From assembly GCF_003614435.1 (NCBI RefSeq), contig NZ_CP025546.1, forward strand, positions 6,572,001 to 6,636,000: a stretch of 64,000 nucleotides of DNA, given 5' to 3'. The stretch is from Mycobacterium paragordonae. GTDB taxonomy: Bacteria > Actinomycetota > Actinomycetes > Mycobacteriales > Mycobacteriaceae. Made by a program: the position numbers and the translations under genes. Below are positions 19,082-30,655 of the stretch, one piece after another; positions within the stretch are counted from its first letter, which is position 1, and every line of letters starts with the position of its first letter. The notes beneath the pieces were generated by a model, which saw nothing but the letters and a program-made list of their open reading frames with translations, was not told the DNA's origin and ran no database searches.

Positions 19082-20854
19082 ATGACCGATTACGAGGCCG
19101 AGGCCGTAGATCGGCTGCCGTTCTCGACGCCGGAAAAGTCGCAGCGTTACCGGACCGAGGATTACGCCGGCGCCGTCGGTCTCAACTGGTACCGCACGGA
19201 TCCCACGCTGCAGTTCACCATGGCGTACTACCTCAAGCCCGACGAGTTGGCGGTGGTCGAACCCCAGCTGACCCGGATCGGCGACCTGATGGGTGGGCCG
19301 GTCGCCCGCTGGGCCGAGGAGACCGACCGCAACCCGCCGCGGCTGGAACGCTACGACCGCTGGGGTCACGACGTCAGCCGGGTGGTGATGCCGCCGTCGT
19401 TCACCGCCGCCAAGCGGGCGGTGCTGGATGCCCAGGGTGCCCTGCGGGAGGCGTGCCGGGGTGCGGGTTTCCGCTCGTCGCTGTCGATGTTCGCGTCGAA
19501 CTACCTGCTCAACCAGGCCGACATCGGGATGGGCTGCGCGCTGGGAACCGGGGGCGGCATGGTGCAGTCGCTGGTGGCCGCGTACGCACCGGCCGACGTC
19601 CGCGATCATGTGCTGGCCAAGTTCGACTCGGGCGAATGGGCCGGCGAGACAGCGCAATTGCTGACCGAACGCACGGGCGGGTCGGATCTGGGCGCTCTGG
19701 AGACCACCGCGCGGCGGGCCGGCGACGCGTGGGTGCTCAACGGCTTCAAGTGGTTCGCGTCGAACTGCGCCGGGGAGGCCTTCGTCGTGCTGGCCAAGCC
19801 CGAGGGCGCCCCGGACTCGAGTCGCGGGGTGGCCAACTTCCTGGTGTTGCGCACCCGTCGGGACGGTTCCCGCAACGGGGTGCGGGTGCGCCGCCTCAAG
19901 GACAAACTCGGCACCCGCTCGGTGGCCTCCGGAGAGGTCGAATTCGTCGACGCGGAAGCTTTTCTGCTGTCCGGCGAGCCGTCCGGGGAGTCGGGCCCGT
20001 CCGACGGCAAAGGGCTGGGCCGGATGATGGAGCTGACCAACGCGGCGCGCCTGGGCATCGCCCTGTTCGGCCTGGCCAACGCGCGTCGCGCCCTAGTCGA
20101 ATCACTCTGCTACGCGCGGCAGCGACGTGCGTTCGGCGGGGCGCTGATCGACAAGCCGCTGATGCGACGCAAGCTCGCGGAGCTGATCGTCGACGTCGAA
20201 GCCGCCCAGGCGATGGTGTTCGACAGCACCGGAGCGGTGAATCACCGGCAGCCGCGCGGCACCCGGCAACGCATCGCGGTGCCGGTCACCAAGCTCAAGG
20301 TCGCCCGGCTCGGCATCACCGCGGCATCCGACGCGATCGAGATCCACGGCGGCAATGGCTACATCGAAACATGGCCGGTGGCAAGGCTTTTGCGCGACGG
20401 CCAGGTCAACACCATCTGGGAGGGGCCGGACAACATCCTGTGTCTGGACGTGCGACGCGGCATCGTGCAGGCCCGCGCCCATGAGCCGCTGCTGAACCGC
20501 ATGCGCGACGCGGTGTCGGTTTCCGACGACGACGCGACCACTGCGCTGGTGGCCGACCGGATCGACGACCTGGAAGCGGCGGTGACCGCGTGGGAGAAGC
20601 TGGACGGGGCGGTGGCCGAGGCGCGGCTGTTTCCGCTCGCCCAGTTCATGGGCGATGTGTACGCCGGCGCGCTGTTGACCGAGCAGGCGTCCTGGGAGCG
20701 GGAAACGCGTGGCGGCGAGCGCAAGGCCCTCGTCGCGCGGCTGTACGCCCAGCGCCACCTCGCCGATCGCGGGCCACTGCGCGGCATTGACGCCGAGGGT
20801 GATGAGGCGCTGGATCGCTTCGACGAACTGGCCGAAGGGACGCTGCGGCCGTGA
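19082..20854 (+). CDS. fadE35: FadE35, AidB-type acyl-CoA dehydrogenase
   Basis: A 590-residue flavoenzyme of the acyl-CoA dehydrogenase superfamily, in the longer AidB-like branch. The FAD/substrate region reads AQLLTERTGGSDLGALET, and the C-terminal domain has RQRRAFGGALIDKPLMRR, IHGGNGYIETWPVARLLRDG and NTIWEGPDN, typical of the family. It would oxidise an acyl-CoA or a related thioester; the substrate is unknown. Gene order (after embB, before accD4) matches Rv3797. No Shine-Dalgarno lies before the ATG, but TACCGT ends 6 bases upstream, suggesting a leaderless transcript. A possible hairpin terminator follows at once. Confidence 0.9.
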   Translation: MTDYEAEAVDRLPFSTPEKSQRYRTEDYAGAVGLNWYRTDPTLQFTMAYYLKPDELAVVEPQLTRIGDLMGGPVARWAEETDRNPPRLERYDRWGHDVSRVVMPPSFTAAKRAVLDAQGALREACRGAGFRSSLSMFASNYLLNQADIGMGCALGTGGGMVQSLVAAYAPADVRDHVLAKFDSGEWAGETAQLLTERTGGSDLGALETTARRAGDAWVLNGFKWFASNCAGEAFVVLAKPEGAPDSSRGVANFLVLRTRRDGSRNGVRVRRLKDKLGTRSVASGEVEFVDAEAFLLSGEPSGESGPSDGKGLGRMMELTNAARLGIALFGLANARRALVESLCYARQRRAFGGALIDKPLMRRKLAELIVDVEAAQAMVFDSTGAVNHRQPRGTRQRIAVPVTKLKVARLGITAASDAIEIHGGNGYIETWPVARLLRDGQVNTIWEGPDNILCLDVRRGIVQARAHEPLLNRMRDAVSVSDDDATTALVADRIDDLEAAVTAWEKLDGAVAEARLFPLAQFMGDVYAGALLTEQASWERETRGGERKALVARLYAQRHLADRGPLRGIDAEGDEALDRFDELAEGTLRP

Positions 20855-20911
20855 GGGCCGCGGCTCACCCTGATCGAGCCGGCTGCCTGAGTCGCCGAGG
20901 GTGAACGGCCC
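20855..20911 (+). terminator. Possible imperfect hairpin terminator after fadE35
   Basis: GGGCCG...TCACCCT (20855-20871) pairs with AGGGTGA...CGGCCC (20898-20911), with a small internal bulge and about 26 bases of loop. There is no T tract, as is common in mycobacteria. The remaining space to 21078 shows nothing else clear. Confidence 0.4.
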
Positions 20912-21078
20912 GACGCTCCGGCGGCGCGTCGCGTCGTCGGATTCACAGTCGGCGCGGATGCGCGGCGCGAGTCGTTGCCGAATTGCCCGCGGACGTGGGA
21001 CTTCCGTCCCTATTGCGGCACATCGCCCAGGTGGTCCGATGAAGCGGAGTTTGCCGAGGCGTACATGGAGGTACGGCG

Positions 21079-21513
21079 ATGAACACGACGGTTCCGGCCC
21101 CACAGCGCGGCACGCGCCCCAGCACAAGGGAAAGCACTGCCTCTTGGCGCGCCGACCTCGACGGCGCGTCCGCCGCCGTAGCCGATCTGATAACAGTCAA
21201 CGATGTCGAGGCATTGAGCCCCGGCGCCGGCATGCTGGTCGTGACGCGTGGCCCCAACACCGGATCGCAGTTCCGGCTGGTCAAGCCGGTCACCTCCGCC
21301 GGCCGGCATCAGCTCAGCGACATTTACCTCGACGACATCACGGTCAGCCGTAGGCACGCGGAATTCCGAAGGGACGCAGGCGAATTCCAGATCGTGGATC
21401 TGGGCAGCCGCAACAGCACCTATGTCAACCGGGAATCGGTCGAGTCCGCGGTGCTGGCCAACGGCGACGAGGTCCAGATCGGCAAATTCCGCCTGGTGTT
21501 CGTCGCCGGATAA
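21079..21513 (+). CDS. GarA-like FHA-domain protein
   Basis: A 144-residue soluble protein that resembles GarA (Rv1827) over almost its whole length. An N-terminal segment RESTASWRADL (from about residue 17) corresponds to the phosphorylated ETTSVFRADF segment of GarA, with S19/T20 at the place of the two phosphothreonines. The FHA domain (about residues 50-144) has SAGRH, TVSRRHAEF, SRNSTYVNRE and LANGDEVQIGKFRLVF. GarA is switched by Ser/Thr kinases and then self-binds through its FHA domain; in the unphosphorylated form it controls 2-oxoglutarate/glutamate enzymes. This copy is shorter at the C-terminus and is probably a paralogue. A GGAGG site precedes the ATG. It sits 8 bp from the convergent accD4. 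Confidence 0.85.
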   Translation: MNTTVPAPQRGTRPSTRESTASWRADLDGASAAVADLITVNDVEALSPGAGMLVVTRGPNTGSQFRLVKPVTSAGRHQLSDIYLDDITVSRRHAEFRRDAGEFQIVDLGSRNSTYVNRESVESAVLANGDEVQIGKFRLVFVAG

Positions 21514-21521
21514 CCCGCTGA

Positions 21522-23105
21522 CTAGACCGGGATGAGGCCGTGCTTGCGGGCCAGCCGGGACCAGTTCTGCTTGTCCCGCAGCAGGTGCATCGACCTGCGC
21601 AGCAGCAACCGGGTCTGGTGCGGGTCGATCACCGAGTCGATGAAACCACGCTCGGCGGCCGTCCACGGGATCGCCATGTTGAGGTTGTAGCCCTCGATGA
21701 AGTCCTTCTTGATCTGCTGCGCCTCGGGCGTGGTGGGGTCCGGGAAGCGCTTCATCAGCAACTGCGCGGCACCCTCGGCGCCGATCACCGCGATGCGCGC
21801 GGTGGGCCAGGCGAAGTTGAAGTCGGCGGTCAGCTGCCGGGAGCCCATCACCGCGTACGCGCCGCCGTAAGACTTGCGGATCGTGATGGTCACCTTGGGC
21901 ACGTCGGCCTCGACGACCGAGTACAGGAACCGGCCGCCGCGCTTGATGATGCCCCGCTTCTCCTCCTCGGCGCCGGGCAGGAAGCCGGGGGTGTCCACCA
22001 CGAACACCAGCGGGATCTGGAACGAGTCGCAGAACCGGATGAACCGCGCCGCCTTGTCGGAGGCCTCGTTGTCGATAGCCCCGGACAGGTGCATGGGCTG
22101 GTTGGCGATCACGCCCACCGGGCGCCCGTCGACCCGGGCGTACCCGGTGATGATGGCCGGCCCGTGCTGCGCGGCAACCTCCAGGAAGTCGCCGTCGTCG
22201 AAGATGCGCAGCAGGATCTCGTGCATGTCGTAGGCCGCATTGTCGGAGTCCGGCACGATCGAGTCCAGCTCCAGATCGGTCGGGGTGACCTCTGGTTCCA
22301 GCCCGGGATTGATCACCGGCGCCTTGGTGAAACAGTTGGACGGCAGGAACGACAGGAACTCCCGCACATACTGAAACGCCTCGGCCTCGGAGTTCACCAC
22401 CTGGTGGATGTTGCCGTAGCGGGCCTGCGCGTCGGACCCGCCGAGCTCGTCGAGGGTGACGTCCTCCCCGGTCACCTCCCTGATCACGTCGGGTCCGGTG
22501 ACGAAGAAGTAGCCCTGGTCGCGCACCGAGACCAGCAGGTCGTCCTGAATCGGCGAATACACCGCTCCGCCGGCGCACTTGCCGAAGATCAGCGAGATCT
22601 GCGGCACCACACCCGACAGCGCCTCGTGCCGTTGGCCCAGCTCGGCGTACCACGCCAGCGAGGTGACGGCGTCCTGGATGCGGGCGCCGCCGGAGTCCTG
22701 GATACCGATGATCGGGCAGCCGACCATCGCGCACCACTCCATCAGTCGGGCCACCTTGCGGCCGAACATCTCGCCGACGGTGCCCTGGAAGACGGTCTGG
22801 TCGTGCGAGAACACCCCGACCGGGCGGCCGTCGATCATTGCGTGCCCGGTCACCACCCCGTCGCCGTAGAGGGCGTTCGGGTCACCGGGGGTCTTGCACA
22901 GCGCACCGATTTCGAAGAACGTGCCCGGGTCCACCAGCGCGTGCACGCGGGCCCGCGCGCTCGGGATGCCCTTCTTCTCGCGCTTGGCGGCGGCCTTCTC
23001 GCCGCCCGGCTCCTTGGCCAGCTCCAGGCGAGCTCGTAGCTCGGCCAGCTTCTCGGCGGTGGAATGCACGACGATCGGAGCCGGCTCCGGAGCTACTTCA
23101 GTCAC
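21522..23105 (-). CDS. accD4: AccD4, acyl-CoA carboxylase beta subunit for mycolate synthesis
   Basis: A 527-residue carboxyltransferase subunit. With AccA3 and AccD5 it makes the carboxylated long acyl-CoA extender used by Pks13. The crotonase-fold features are present: [10 protein letters not shown] and [11 protein letters not shown] in the N-terminal half, and VDTPGFLPG with [12 protein letters not shown] in the C-terminal half. The GTG start at 23103-23105 overlaps the pks13 TAG by one base, so it is the last gene of the fadD32-pks13-accD4 operon, in the conserved mycolate order. Confidence 0.95.
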   Translation of the reverse strand: MTEVAPEPAPIVVHSTAEKLAELRARLELAKEPGGEKAAAKREKKGIPSARARVHALVDPGTFFEIGALCKTPGDPNALYGDGVVTGHAMIDGRPVGVFSHDQTVFQGTVGEMFGRKVARLMEWCAMVGCPIIGIQDSGGARIQDAVTSLAWYAELGQRHEALSGVVPQISLIFGKCAGGAVYSPIQDDLLVSVRDQGYFFVTGPDVIREVTGEDVTLDELGGSDAQARYGNIHQVVNSEAEAFQYVREFLSFLPSNCFTKAPVINPGLEPEVTPTDLELDSIVPDSDNAAYDMHEILLRIFDDGDFLEVAAQHGPAIITGYARVDGRPVGVIANQPMHLSGAIDNEASDKAARFIRFCDSFQIPLVFVVDTPGFLPGAEEEKRGIIKRGGRFLYSVVEADVPKVTITIRKSYGGAYAVMGSRQLTADFNFAWPTARIAVIGAEGAAQLLMKRFPDPTTPEAQQIKKDFIEGYNLNMAIPWTAAERGFIDSVIDPHQTRLLLRRSMHLLRDKQNWSRLARKHGLIPV

Positions 23106-26100
23106 TACTTGCCTACCTCACTAGCGCGTTCAGCTTCGATGTTGTCCAGCGCGCGGCTCATGTGTTCGCCCACCTTGGCGATGATCGGTTCGTCGATGGC
23201 CTGGATGTGCTCACCACCGATCGGCACGACCTCGAGGTCGGCGACGTACTCACCCCAGCCGCCATCCGGCTTGCGGATGCCGTACCGCGGCTCGAACATG
23301 ATCGCGTCGTCATGGTATCGATCGGCCATGTAGAGCGTGACGTGGCCATCGAACGGCTGGATCTCGGCGGTGTCGATCGCCCGGTTGTCCAGGTATGACG
23401 TGCGCTGGTGCTCGATGATTCCGGCCGGGATCTGCACGCCGCTCTGGCTGACGGCGTCCAGCACGAACCGCACCTGGCCGTCGTCGTCGAGCTCCTCGAG
23501 CTGCTCGTACGGGATCGCCGGGATGGTGACGTTGAACGTCTTCTCGGCGAACTTGGCGTAGCGGTCCCAGCGCTTGCGGACCTCTTCCTTGGTCTGCGGA
23601 ATCTCCTCGCCCGCGCGCACCGCGTCGATCAGACCGACCCAGCGCACGTCCTTGCCCAGGCGCTTGAGCCCGATCGCGCAGGCGTAGGCCAACACCCCGC
23701 CCAGCGACCAGCCGGCCAGGATGTAGGGCCCGTCGCCCTGCATCTCGATCAGCTTCGGGACGTACTGCGCGGCACGCTCCTCGATCGACCCCTCGACTCG
23801 TTCGAGACCGTACATCGGCACGTCCGCCGGCAACCGCTTGAGCAGCGGCTCGTAGACCACCGTCGAACCACCGGCCGGGTGGAAGACGAACACCGGCGTC
23901 CGCGAACTGCCCTCCTGCCGCGGCCGCAGCGTGCGCACGAAGCCGTCGATCACGCCGGCCTCGAGGTAGTTGCGCACCTTCTCGGCCAACTCCTCGATGG
24001 TCTGTGAGCTCTGCACGTCCTCGACGGTGATCGGGCCTTCGGCGCGCTCAGAGAGCCGCTCGGCCATCTTGGCTGCCTTCTCGTCGTCCAGCTTGGGCAG
24101 CGGGTTGAAGATGCCGCCCGCGGACTTGCCGGTGACGATCGCCCAGGTCGCGAAGACGACGCGTTCCGCGGCGTCCCGGGGCGGGACGTCGGAGTTGAGC
24201 GCCTTGGCGACGGCCTCCTGGCTGAGTGCGCCGGCCGTGGGCTTCTCCCCGTTGCCGGCGGCGCCGTTGGTGCCCGGGCCGGCCGGGTCGGTCGGCGGCG
24301 GCGGGATCTGCACGTCCGACGGCGGCATCGCCGGCTGCTCGGCAGCGGCCTGCGGTTCCACCTCCGCTTGCGTTTGCGGCTCCGCTTGGGGATCGGGCGC
24401 CGGCGCCACCACGCTGGCCGGCGAAGCGCCGCTGAGCAACTCGGCCTGCGCCCGCGCGATCTCCTCGGCGGTCTGCGTCTTCTGGTACTCGTGCAGCTGC
24501 TCGACCTCGTCGCGGTGCTCGATCGCGTACTCGATCAGTTTCTCCACGGCGTACAGGTTGGCGTCGCGCACCGCGGTCAGCTGGATCGGCGGCAGGTCGA
24601 AGTCGTACTCGACGCGGTTCTTGATCCGCACCGCCATCAGCGAGTCCAGACCGAGCTCGATCAGCGGCACCTCCCACGGCAGGTCCTCGGGCTCGTAACC
24701 CATGGCCGCCGCCACGATGGTGCCCAGCCGCTCGGCGATGGTCTCACCGGAGTCCGCAGACCACCGGCCGACGTCCGACGGCAGGTAGCGGTTGGTCAGG
24801 CTGTCCGACAGCGTCTCGGCGTCGTCCTCCTCGACCGCGGACACCGACGGCGTGCTGGACTCCCCCGCCGCGATCGCGGTGCCGGCGCCCACCGCAACCG
24901 GCAACACCGCCTCGGAGCCGCCGCGGGCGACCAGCGCGTCGTAGACCAGGGTGAAGGACTGTTCGATGCGGGCGTGCACCTGCACCGACGCGCCGCCCGG
25001 GTGCCGGGTCAGCGTCGTCACGAGCCGGGCGCCCTCACCGGGCACCGCGCGCTGCTCGGAGGCGGTCAGCTTGGCGTCCGGCAGCACCGCCACGGCGGCG
25101 GCTTTGACCAGCGCCGCGAGATCGGGCGTCTTTTCCCGGGGCGCGTACTCCCACACGTGCCGACCGTCGGGCAGAGCAACGTGGGAGCCCGGCATCAGGA
25201 TCGAGCCATCCCCGGCGAAATGCGCGTCCAGCCAGTGCTCTTTGCGCTTGAACCGGGTCGGCGGAATGTTGGCGTAATCATCGGGGCCCGCGGCCCGGGT
25301 GAACAGCGTCCGGACGTCCAGGTCGTGGCCGTGCACGAACAGCTGGGCCATGGTCGAGATCATCGACTCGACCTCGTCCTGCTTGCGGGCCAGCGTCGGG
25401 ATCAGCTGGGCGTCATGGAGTCCGGCGGACGCCGTCGTCAGCCCGACCTGCATCAGCGCCACCGGGTTGGGGGCGAGCTCCAGGAAGGTGGTGTGCCCGC
25501 TGTCCACGGCGTTGCGGATGCCGTGGGTGAAGTAGACGCTGTGTCGCAGCCCCTTCTTCCAATAGTCGACGTCGTGGATCGGCTCGCTGCCGGGCTTGAT
25601 GTAGCGGCCCTCGTGCACGGTCGAGTAGATCCCGCAGGTCGGGCTCATCGCCTTGATGCCCTGCAACTCGGCAGCGAGTTCGCCGAGCAGCGGGTCCATC
25701 TGCTGGGTGTGGCTGGCGCCCTTGGTCTGGAACTTGCGGGCGAACTTGCCCTCGGATTCCGCGCGGGCGATGATCGCGTCCACCTGGTCGGGCGGGCCGC
25801 CGATGACGGTCTGGGTGGGTGCGGCGTAGACGCACACTTCCAGGTCCGGGAAGTCGGAGAACACGGTCTTGATCTCGTCGGCGGAGTACTCCACCAACGC
25901 CATCAGCCGGATGTACTCGCCGAACAGCATCGCCTCGCCCTCACCCATCAGGTGCGAGCGCGAGCAGATGGTCCGGGTCGCGTCGCGCAGCGACAGACCA
26001 CCGGCGAAGTACGCCGACGCGGCCTCACCCAGCGACTGCCCGACGACCGCGCCGGGCTTGGCGCCGTGGTGCTTGAGCAGCTCACCGAGGGCGATCTGGA

Positions 26101-28444
26101 TCGCGAAGATGGTGACCTGGGTGGTCTCGATGCCGTAGTCCTGCGAGTCGTCGAGGATCAACTCGAGGACCGAGTAGCCCAGTTCGTCCTGAACCAGCGC
26201 GTCGACCTTCTCGATCCACTCGGCGAACACGGGGTTGCGCAGGTACAGGCTCTTGCCCATCTTGCGGTGCTGCGCACCGAAACCGGCGAGCACCCAGACC
26301 GGGCCGTTGGTCACCGGGCCATCGGTGCTGAACACGTTGGGCCGCTGCTTGCCCTCGGCGATCGCGCGCAGGCCCTTGATGGCCTCTTCGTGGTCGTGGG
26401 CCAGCACCACCGCGCGGGAGCGGCCGTGGTTGCGGCGCGACAGCGAGCGGCCGATCGACTCCAGCGACGACGCCTGTCCCTCGGGGCTTTCCATCCAGTC
26501 CGCGAGTTCGGCGGCGGCGGCCTTCTTGCGCGAGGTGAGGAACGCCGAGATCACCAGCGGGATGGTGGGGGCCGGAAGTTCTTGTGTGGCAAGCTCTTCC
26601 AGTGCCGCTTCCTTGAGGGCCAACGCCTCTTCGGTGACGCCGGGCAGTTCGTACTCGTCCTCGGCGGCGGCGGCTGGGGCGTCGTCGTCGATGATCTCGC
26701 CGTACTCGTCGAACCGCAGCGAGTGACCGACACCTTCGGTGAGGTCGCCGCCGGCGGACACCACAGCGGCCTGCGGCGAGGCTTCCGGTTCTTCCTGGCG
26801 CTCGATGACGTCCCGGGGCAGGACCTCACGCACCACCAGGTGCGCGTTGGCGCCGCCGAAGCCGAAGCTCGACACCCCGGCCAGCGCGTAGCCGCCGTAG
26901 CGCGGCCAGTCGGTGGCCTGGTCGACGACCTTCAACCGCATGGCGTCGAAGTCGATGTAGGGGCTGGGCCCGGCGAAGTTGATCGACGGCGGCAGCTTGT
27001 CGTGCTGCAGCGCCAGCACGACCTTGGCCATGCTGGCCGCACCGGCGGCCGACTCCAGGTGGCCGATGTTGGTCTTGACCGCGCCCAGCAGCGCCGGCCG
27101 GTCGGCCGGGCGTCCCTTGCCGACGACGCGGCCCAGGGCCTCGGCCTCGATCGGGTCGCCCAGGATGGTGCCGGTGCCGTGCGCCTCGATGTAGTCGACG
27201 TTGCGCGGGTCGATCCCGGCGTCCTTGTAGGCCCGGCGCAGCACCTCGGCCTGCGCGTCCTGGTTGGGTGCGATCAGGCCGTTCGAGCGGCCGTCGTGGT
27301 TGATCGCGCTGCCGGCGATGACGGCCAGGATCTGGTCGCCGTCGCGGCGGGCGTCGTCGACCCGCTTGAGGACCAGCATGCCGCCGCCCTCGGAACGGGT
27401 GTAGCCGTCGGCGTCGGCGGAGAACGACTTGATCCGGCCGTCCGGTGCCAGCACCGCGCCGATCTCGTCGAAGCCGAGCGTCACCGCGGGCGTGACCAGC
27501 GCATTGACACCGCCCGCGACCGCCACGTCGGCCTCGCCGTTGCGCAGCGCCTGCACGGCCTGGTGCATCGCCACCAGCGAACTCGAGCACGCGGTGTCGA
27601 CCATGACGGACGGTCCGCGGAAGTCGAAGAAGTAGGAAACCCGGTTGGCGATCACCGCGCCCGAGTTGCCGGTGATCGCGTAGGGGTGCGCCACCGTCGG
27701 GTCGGAGATAGCCAGGAAGCCGTAGTCGTTATTGGTGACGCCGACGTACACGCCGACGGCCTCGCCGCGCAGGCTGGACGCCGGGATGCGGGCGTGCTCG
27801 AGGGCCTCCCAGGTCAGCTCCAGCGCCATCCGCTGCTGCGGGTCGATGTTGTCGGCCTCGGTCTTGGCCACCGCGAAGAACTCGGAGTCGAAGCCCTTGA
27901 GGTCCTTCAGGTAACCGCCGCGGGTGCGGGCCTTGGCGACCCGCTCGGCCAGCCGCGGCTCCTCCAGGAATTCCGACCAGCGGCCCTCGGGCAGGTCGGT
28001 GATGGCGTCGCGGCCCTCCATCAGGGCCGCCCACGTCTCGTCGGGGGTGTTCATGTCGCCGGGCAGGCGCGTGGACAGGCCGACGATCGCGATGTCGACG
28101 CGCTCGGCAGGGCCGGTGCGGGTCCAGTCGACCGCATCCGCGCCGTCATCGTCGGGCGATTCGGGCTCGCCCTCGATGATGCGGGTGGCCAGCGACTCGA
28201 TGGTCGGGTGCTGGAACGCCACGGCGACCGACAGCGTGACACCGGTCAGGTCCTCAATGTCGGCGGCCATCGCGACCGCGTCGCGCGAAGCCAGACCCAG
28301 CTCCACCATCGGCACCGACTCGTCGATCGAGTCCGGTGACTTGCCGACGGCCTTGCCGACCCACTCGCGCAGCCATTTGCGCATCTCGGGGACCGTCATG
28401 TCGGTCTTATTCGCGGGCGAGTTCTCCTGGCTTATGTCAGACAT
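23105..28444 (-). CDS. pks13: Pks13, mycolic acid condensing polyketide synthase
   Basis: A 1779-residue multidomain enzyme that joins two long fatty chains (meromycoloyl and carboxylated C24/C26) to make the mycolate beta-ketoester, and transfers it on. Domain order and active residues: N-terminal ACP with phosphopantetheine Ser53 (GLASRD); ketosynthase with Cys286 (DTACSSS) and His in EAHGTGT and NIGHLE; acyltransferase with Ser804 (GQSLGE); second ACP with Ser1268 (GLDSLM); a Pro/Ala/Gln-rich linker of about 100 residues; and thioesterase with Ser1580 (GWSLGG). All sites are intact. It is slightly longer than the M. tuberculosis protein (1733), chiefly in linkers. The ATG at 28444 follows an AAGGTAG site, 20 bp after fadD32. 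Confidence 0.97.
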   Translation of the reverse strand: MSDISQENSPANKTDMTVPEMRKWLREWVGKAVGKSPDSIDESVPMVELGLASRDAVAMAADIEDLTGVTLSVAVAFQHPTIESLATRIIEGEPESPDDDGADAVDWTRTGPAERVDIAIVGLSTRLPGDMNTPDETWAALMEGRDAITDLPEGRWSEFLEEPRLAERVAKARTRGGYLKDLKGFDSEFFAVAKTEADNIDPQQRMALELTWEALEHARIPASSLRGEAVGVYVGVTNNDYGFLAISDPTVAHPYAITGNSGAVIANRVSYFFDFRGPSVMVDTACSSSLVAMHQAVQALRNGEADVAVAGGVNALVTPAVTLGFDEIGAVLAPDGRIKSFSADADGYTRSEGGGMLVLKRVDDARRDGDQILAVIAGSAINHDGRSNGLIAPNQDAQAEVLRRAYKDAGIDPRNVDYIEAHGTGTILGDPIEAEALGRVVGKGRPADRPALLGAVKTNIGHLESAAGAASMAKVVLALQHDKLPPSINFAGPSPYIDFDAMRLKVVDQATDWPRYGGYALAGVSSFGFGGANAHLVVREVLPRDVIERQEEPEASPQAAVVSAGGDLTEGVGHSLRFDEYGEIIDDDAPAAAAEDEYELPGVTEEALALKEAALEELATQELPAPTIPLVISAFLTSRKKAAAAELADWMESPEGQASSLESIGRSLSRRNHGRSRAVVLAHDHEEAIKGLRAIAEGKQRPNVFSTDGPVTNGPVWVLAGFGAQHRKMGKSLYLRNPVFAEWIEKVDALVQDELGYSVLELILDDSQDYGIETTQVTIFAIQIALGELLKHHGAKPGAVVGQSLGEAASAYFAGGLSLRDATRTICSRSHLMGEGEAMLFGEYIRLMALVEYSADEIKTVFSDFPDLEVCVYAAPTQTVIGGPPDQVDAIIARAESEGKFARKFQTKGASHTQQMDPLLGELAAELQGIKAMSPTCGIYSTVHEGRYIKPGSEPIHDVDYWKKGLRHSVYFTHGIRNAVDSGHTTFLELAPNPVALMQVGLTTASAGLHDAQLIPTLARKQDEVESMISTMAQLFVHGHDLDVRTLFTRAAGPDDYANIPPTRFKRKEHWLDAHFAGDGSILMPGSHVALPDGRHVWEYAPREKTPDLAALVKAAAVAVLPDAKLTASEQRAVPGEGARLVTTLTRHPGGASVQVHARIEQSFTLVYDALVARGGSEAVLPVAVGAGTAIAAGESSTPSVSAVEEDDAETLSDSLTNRYLPSDVGRWSADSGETIAERLGTIVAAAMGYEPEDLPWEVPLIELGLDSLMAVRIKNRVEYDFDLPPIQLTAVRDANLYAVEKLIEYAIEHRDEVEQLHEYQKTQTAEEIARAQAELLSGASPASVVAPAPDPQAEPQTQAEVEPQAAAEQPAMPPSDVQIPPPPTDPAGPGTNGAAGNGEKPTAGALSQEAVAKALNSDVPPRDAAERVVFATWAIVTGKSAGGIFNPLPKLDDEKAAKMAERLSERAEGPITVEDVQSSQTIEELAEKVRNYLEAGVIDGFVRTLRPRQEGSSRTPVFVFHPAGGSTVVYEPLLKRLPADVPMYGLERVEGSIEERAAQYVPKLIEMQGDGPYILAGWSLGGVLAYACAIGLKRLGKDVRWVGLIDAVRAGEEIPQTKEEVRKRWDRYAKFAEKTFNVTIPAIPYEQLEELDDDGQVRFVLDAVSQSGVQIPAGIIEHQRTSYLDNRAIDTAEIQPFDGHVTLYMADRYHDDAIMFEPRYGIRKPDGGWGEYVADLEVVPIGGEHIQAIDEPIIAKVGEHMSRALDNIEAERASEVGK

Positions 28445-28464
28445 CAGCTACCTTGTTCGATCGG

Positions 28465-30354
28465 TCAGTCAGAAGTGGCGAAGCTGGTCGCGGAGTTCAC
28501 GCCGCTGCGCAAACTGCCGTCCAGGTAGGCCGCCCGGCAGGCGCGGCGGCCGATCTTGCCACTGGAGGTGCGGGGGATCGAGCCGGCTTGGACCAGCAGC
28601 ACGTCGCGCACGGTCACCCCGTGCCCGACGGCGATCGCCGCGCGGATGTCGTCGGCGATCGGCTGGTATTCGAGCTTGTGGGTGCCCGCGGCGCGCTCGC
28701 CGACGATCACCAGTTGCTCGGAGGTGTCTTCGGCGTCGAACTTCAGCCCGGCGTGCGGGTCGTCGTAGACCTTCTGCGGCAACTCGTTGGCCGGCACCGA
28801 GAACGCGGCGACATAGCCCACCCGCAGCGCCTTGGTGGATTCCTGCGCGGTGAACTCGAGGTCCTGCGGGTAGTGGTTACGGCCGTCGATGATGACCAGG
28901 TCCTTGATCCGGCCGGCAATGTAGAGGTGCCCGTTGTGGTAGGTGCCGTAGTCACCGGTACGCACCCAGAGGCCGTCGTCGGGAGCGCCCTCGGCGTGCG
29001 ACTCGGTGACTCGGGACTTCAGGATGTTCTTGAAGATGTTGGCGGTCTCTTCTTCCTTGCCCCAGTAGCCGATGCCCAGATTGTTGCCGTGCAGCCAGAT
29101 CTCGCCGATCTGCCCGTCCGGCAGCTCGCTGGCCGTTTCGGGGTCCACGATGACGGCCCACTCGTCGACACCGATCTTGCCCGCGGAGACCTGCGCGACG
29201 GCCTTCGGCGAGTCGGCGGCCACCTCGACGAAGTGCTGCTTGTTGAGCTCGTCGCGGTCGACGTGGATGACGGTGGGCGACTCGTCCATCGGGGTGGTCG
29301 AGACGAACAGCGTCGCCTCCGCCAGACCGTAGGACGGCTTGACCGCCTCGGGCTTCAAGCCGTACGGCTCGAAGGCCTTGAAGAATTTGCGCAGCGACGA
29401 CGGCGACACCGGCTCGCTGCCGTTGAGGATGCCCTTGACGTTGCTCAGGTCCAGAGGCGGCTCGTCGTCGCGCGGCAGACCGCGCACCGCGGCGTGCTCG
29501 AAGGCGAAGTTCGGCGCGGCGGAGAACGTTCCGCCGGTTTCGCCGGGCTTGCGCGCGAGTTCGCGGATCCAGCGGCCCGGGCGGCGCACGAACGCGGCCG
29601 GCGTCATGAAGGTGAAGCTCTGGCCGAGCACCGACGTGAGCAGCACCGTGATCAGGCCCATGTCGTGGAAGAACGGCAGCCAGCTGACGCCGCGGTCACC
29701 TTCCTGGCCTTCCAGGGCGTTGAGCACCTGCACCACGTTGGTGGGCAGGTTCAGGTGGGTGATCTGCACGCCGGTCGGGGTGCGGGTGGAGCCGGAGGTG
29801 TACTGCAGGTACGCGGTGGTGGTCTCGTCGGCTTCGGGCTCTTGCCAGGTGGAGGCGACCTCGGTGGGTACGGCGTCCACGGCGATGACGCGGGGGCGTT
29901 CCTTGGCCGAACGCGCGCGGATGAACTTGCGGACACCCTCGGCGGATTCGGTGGTGGTCAGGATCGTCGACGGGGTGCAGTCGTCGAGCACCGCGTGCAG
30001 ACGGCCGACGTGGCCCGGCTCGGAGGGGTCGAACAGCGGGACCGCGATCCGGCCGGAGTACAGGGCGCCGAAGAAGGACACCATGTAGTCCAGGTTCTGC
30101 GGGCAGAGGATGGCGATGCGGTCACCCGGCTGGGTGACCTGCTGCAGACGGGCGCCGACGGCACGGTTACGGGCGCTGAACTCCGACCACAGGATGTCGC
30201 GTTCGATACCGTCGCGCTCGGTGGAGTAGTCCAGGAAGCGGTACGCCAGCTTGTCGCCGCGCACCTTTGCCCACTTCTCGACGTGACGAACCAGGTTGGT
30301 GTTCGACGGGAACCTGATCTTGCCGTTCACGATGAACGGGTTGTGGTACGCCAT
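28465..30354 (-). CDS. fadD32: FadD32, meromycolate fatty acyl-AMP ligase
   Basis: A 629-residue adenylating enzyme of the FAAL group that activates meromycolic acid as acyl-AMP and loads the N-terminal ACP of Pks13. The P-loop-like motif [11 protein letters not shown], the [10 protein letters not shown] motif, SYGLAEATL, and the C-terminal [18 protein letters not shown] and SGKIGRR regions are all present. I chose the ATG at 30354 because AGGAGAG lies at good distance; an in-frame GTG at 30372 would add six residues, closer to the 637-residue M. tuberculosis form. It is the first gene of the fadD32-pks13-accD4 operon. Its leader is about 300 bp and has two repeat motifs that may be operators. 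Confidence 0.96.
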   Translation of the reverse strand: MAYHNPFIVNGKIRFPSNTNLVRHVEKWAKVRGDKLAYRFLDYSTERDGIERDILWSEFSARNRAVGARLQQVTQPGDRIAILCPQNLDYMVSFFGALYSGRIAVPLFDPSEPGHVGRLHAVLDDCTPSTILTTTESAEGVRKFIRARSAKERPRVIAVDAVPTEVASTWQEPEADETTTAYLQYTSGSTRTPTGVQITHLNLPTNVVQVLNALEGQEGDRGVSWLPFFHDMGLITVLLTSVLGQSFTFMTPAAFVRRPGRWIRELARKPGETGGTFSAAPNFAFEHAAVRGLPRDDEPPLDLSNVKGILNGSEPVSPSSLRKFFKAFEPYGLKPEAVKPSYGLAEATLFVSTTPMDESPTVIHVDRDELNKQHFVEVAADSPKAVAQVSAGKIGVDEWAVIVDPETASELPDGQIGEIWLHGNNLGIGYWGKEEETANIFKNILKSRVTESHAEGAPDDGLWVRTGDYGTYHNGHLYIAGRIKDLVIIDGRNHYPQDLEFTAQESTKALRVGYVAAFSVPANELPQKVYDDPHAGLKFDAEDTSEQLVIVGERAAGTHKLEYQPIADDIRAAIAVGHGVTVRDVLLVQAGSIPRTSSGKIGRRACRAAYLDGSLRSGVNSATSFATSD

Positions 30355-30499
30355 GACGCCCTCTCCTGTCACAAACTCTCTAAGTGCCGGCTGGCGCCGA
30401 CGGTAGTCCTCTAGTCACCGGCCAAGCCGACTGAAAATTCTGCGCGCGGCCCAGCTGCGACCAGCGCCCGTTTCGCACCGGCGCCTGTCGCAGCCAACT

Positions 30500-30542
30500 T
30501 TGACCCAACAGGGTCAACCACATGCTCTTAATTTTCTCTTAA
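30500..30542 (-). promoter_or_regulatory. Candidate operators in the fadD32 leader
   Basis: Two structures lie 146-188 bp upstream of the fadD32 ATG. A perfect palindrome, TTGACCC and GGGTCAA with a 4-base spacer, is at 30500-30517. Two direct copies of TTAAGAG (minus strand) are at 30525-30531 and 30536-30542, exactly 11 bp apart, the spacing used by OmpR/PhoP-type response regulators. The surroundings are AT-rich against a GC-rich background. No regulator can be named. Confidence 0.4.
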
Positions 30543-30622
30543 TGTTAAGGGGCCGGGGGCGGCAGACCAAATCACAAGGTACGCCTGATCGCGCCCACCA
30601 CCATCACACCGAGGCCGTGTCT

Positions 30623-30655
30623 GATAGCTGAGCTATCGAATCGGCCCGGACCGAT
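30623..30655 (-). terminator. Two adjacent hairpins after culp6
   Basis: ATCGG/CCGAT (30640-30655) begins at the culp6 stop codon, followed on the minus strand by GATAGC/GCTATC (30623-30637) with a 3-base loop. They may end the culp6 transcript before the fadD32 leader. There is no T tract. Confidence 0.35.

Noticed and set aside
24368..28339. Very long open frame (1323 codons) on the plus strand opposite pks13
   Set aside because: It is the antisense shadow of a GC-rich gene; the predicted protein is Arg/Gly/Asp/Val-rich without any motif, while the minus strand gives a complete Pks13.
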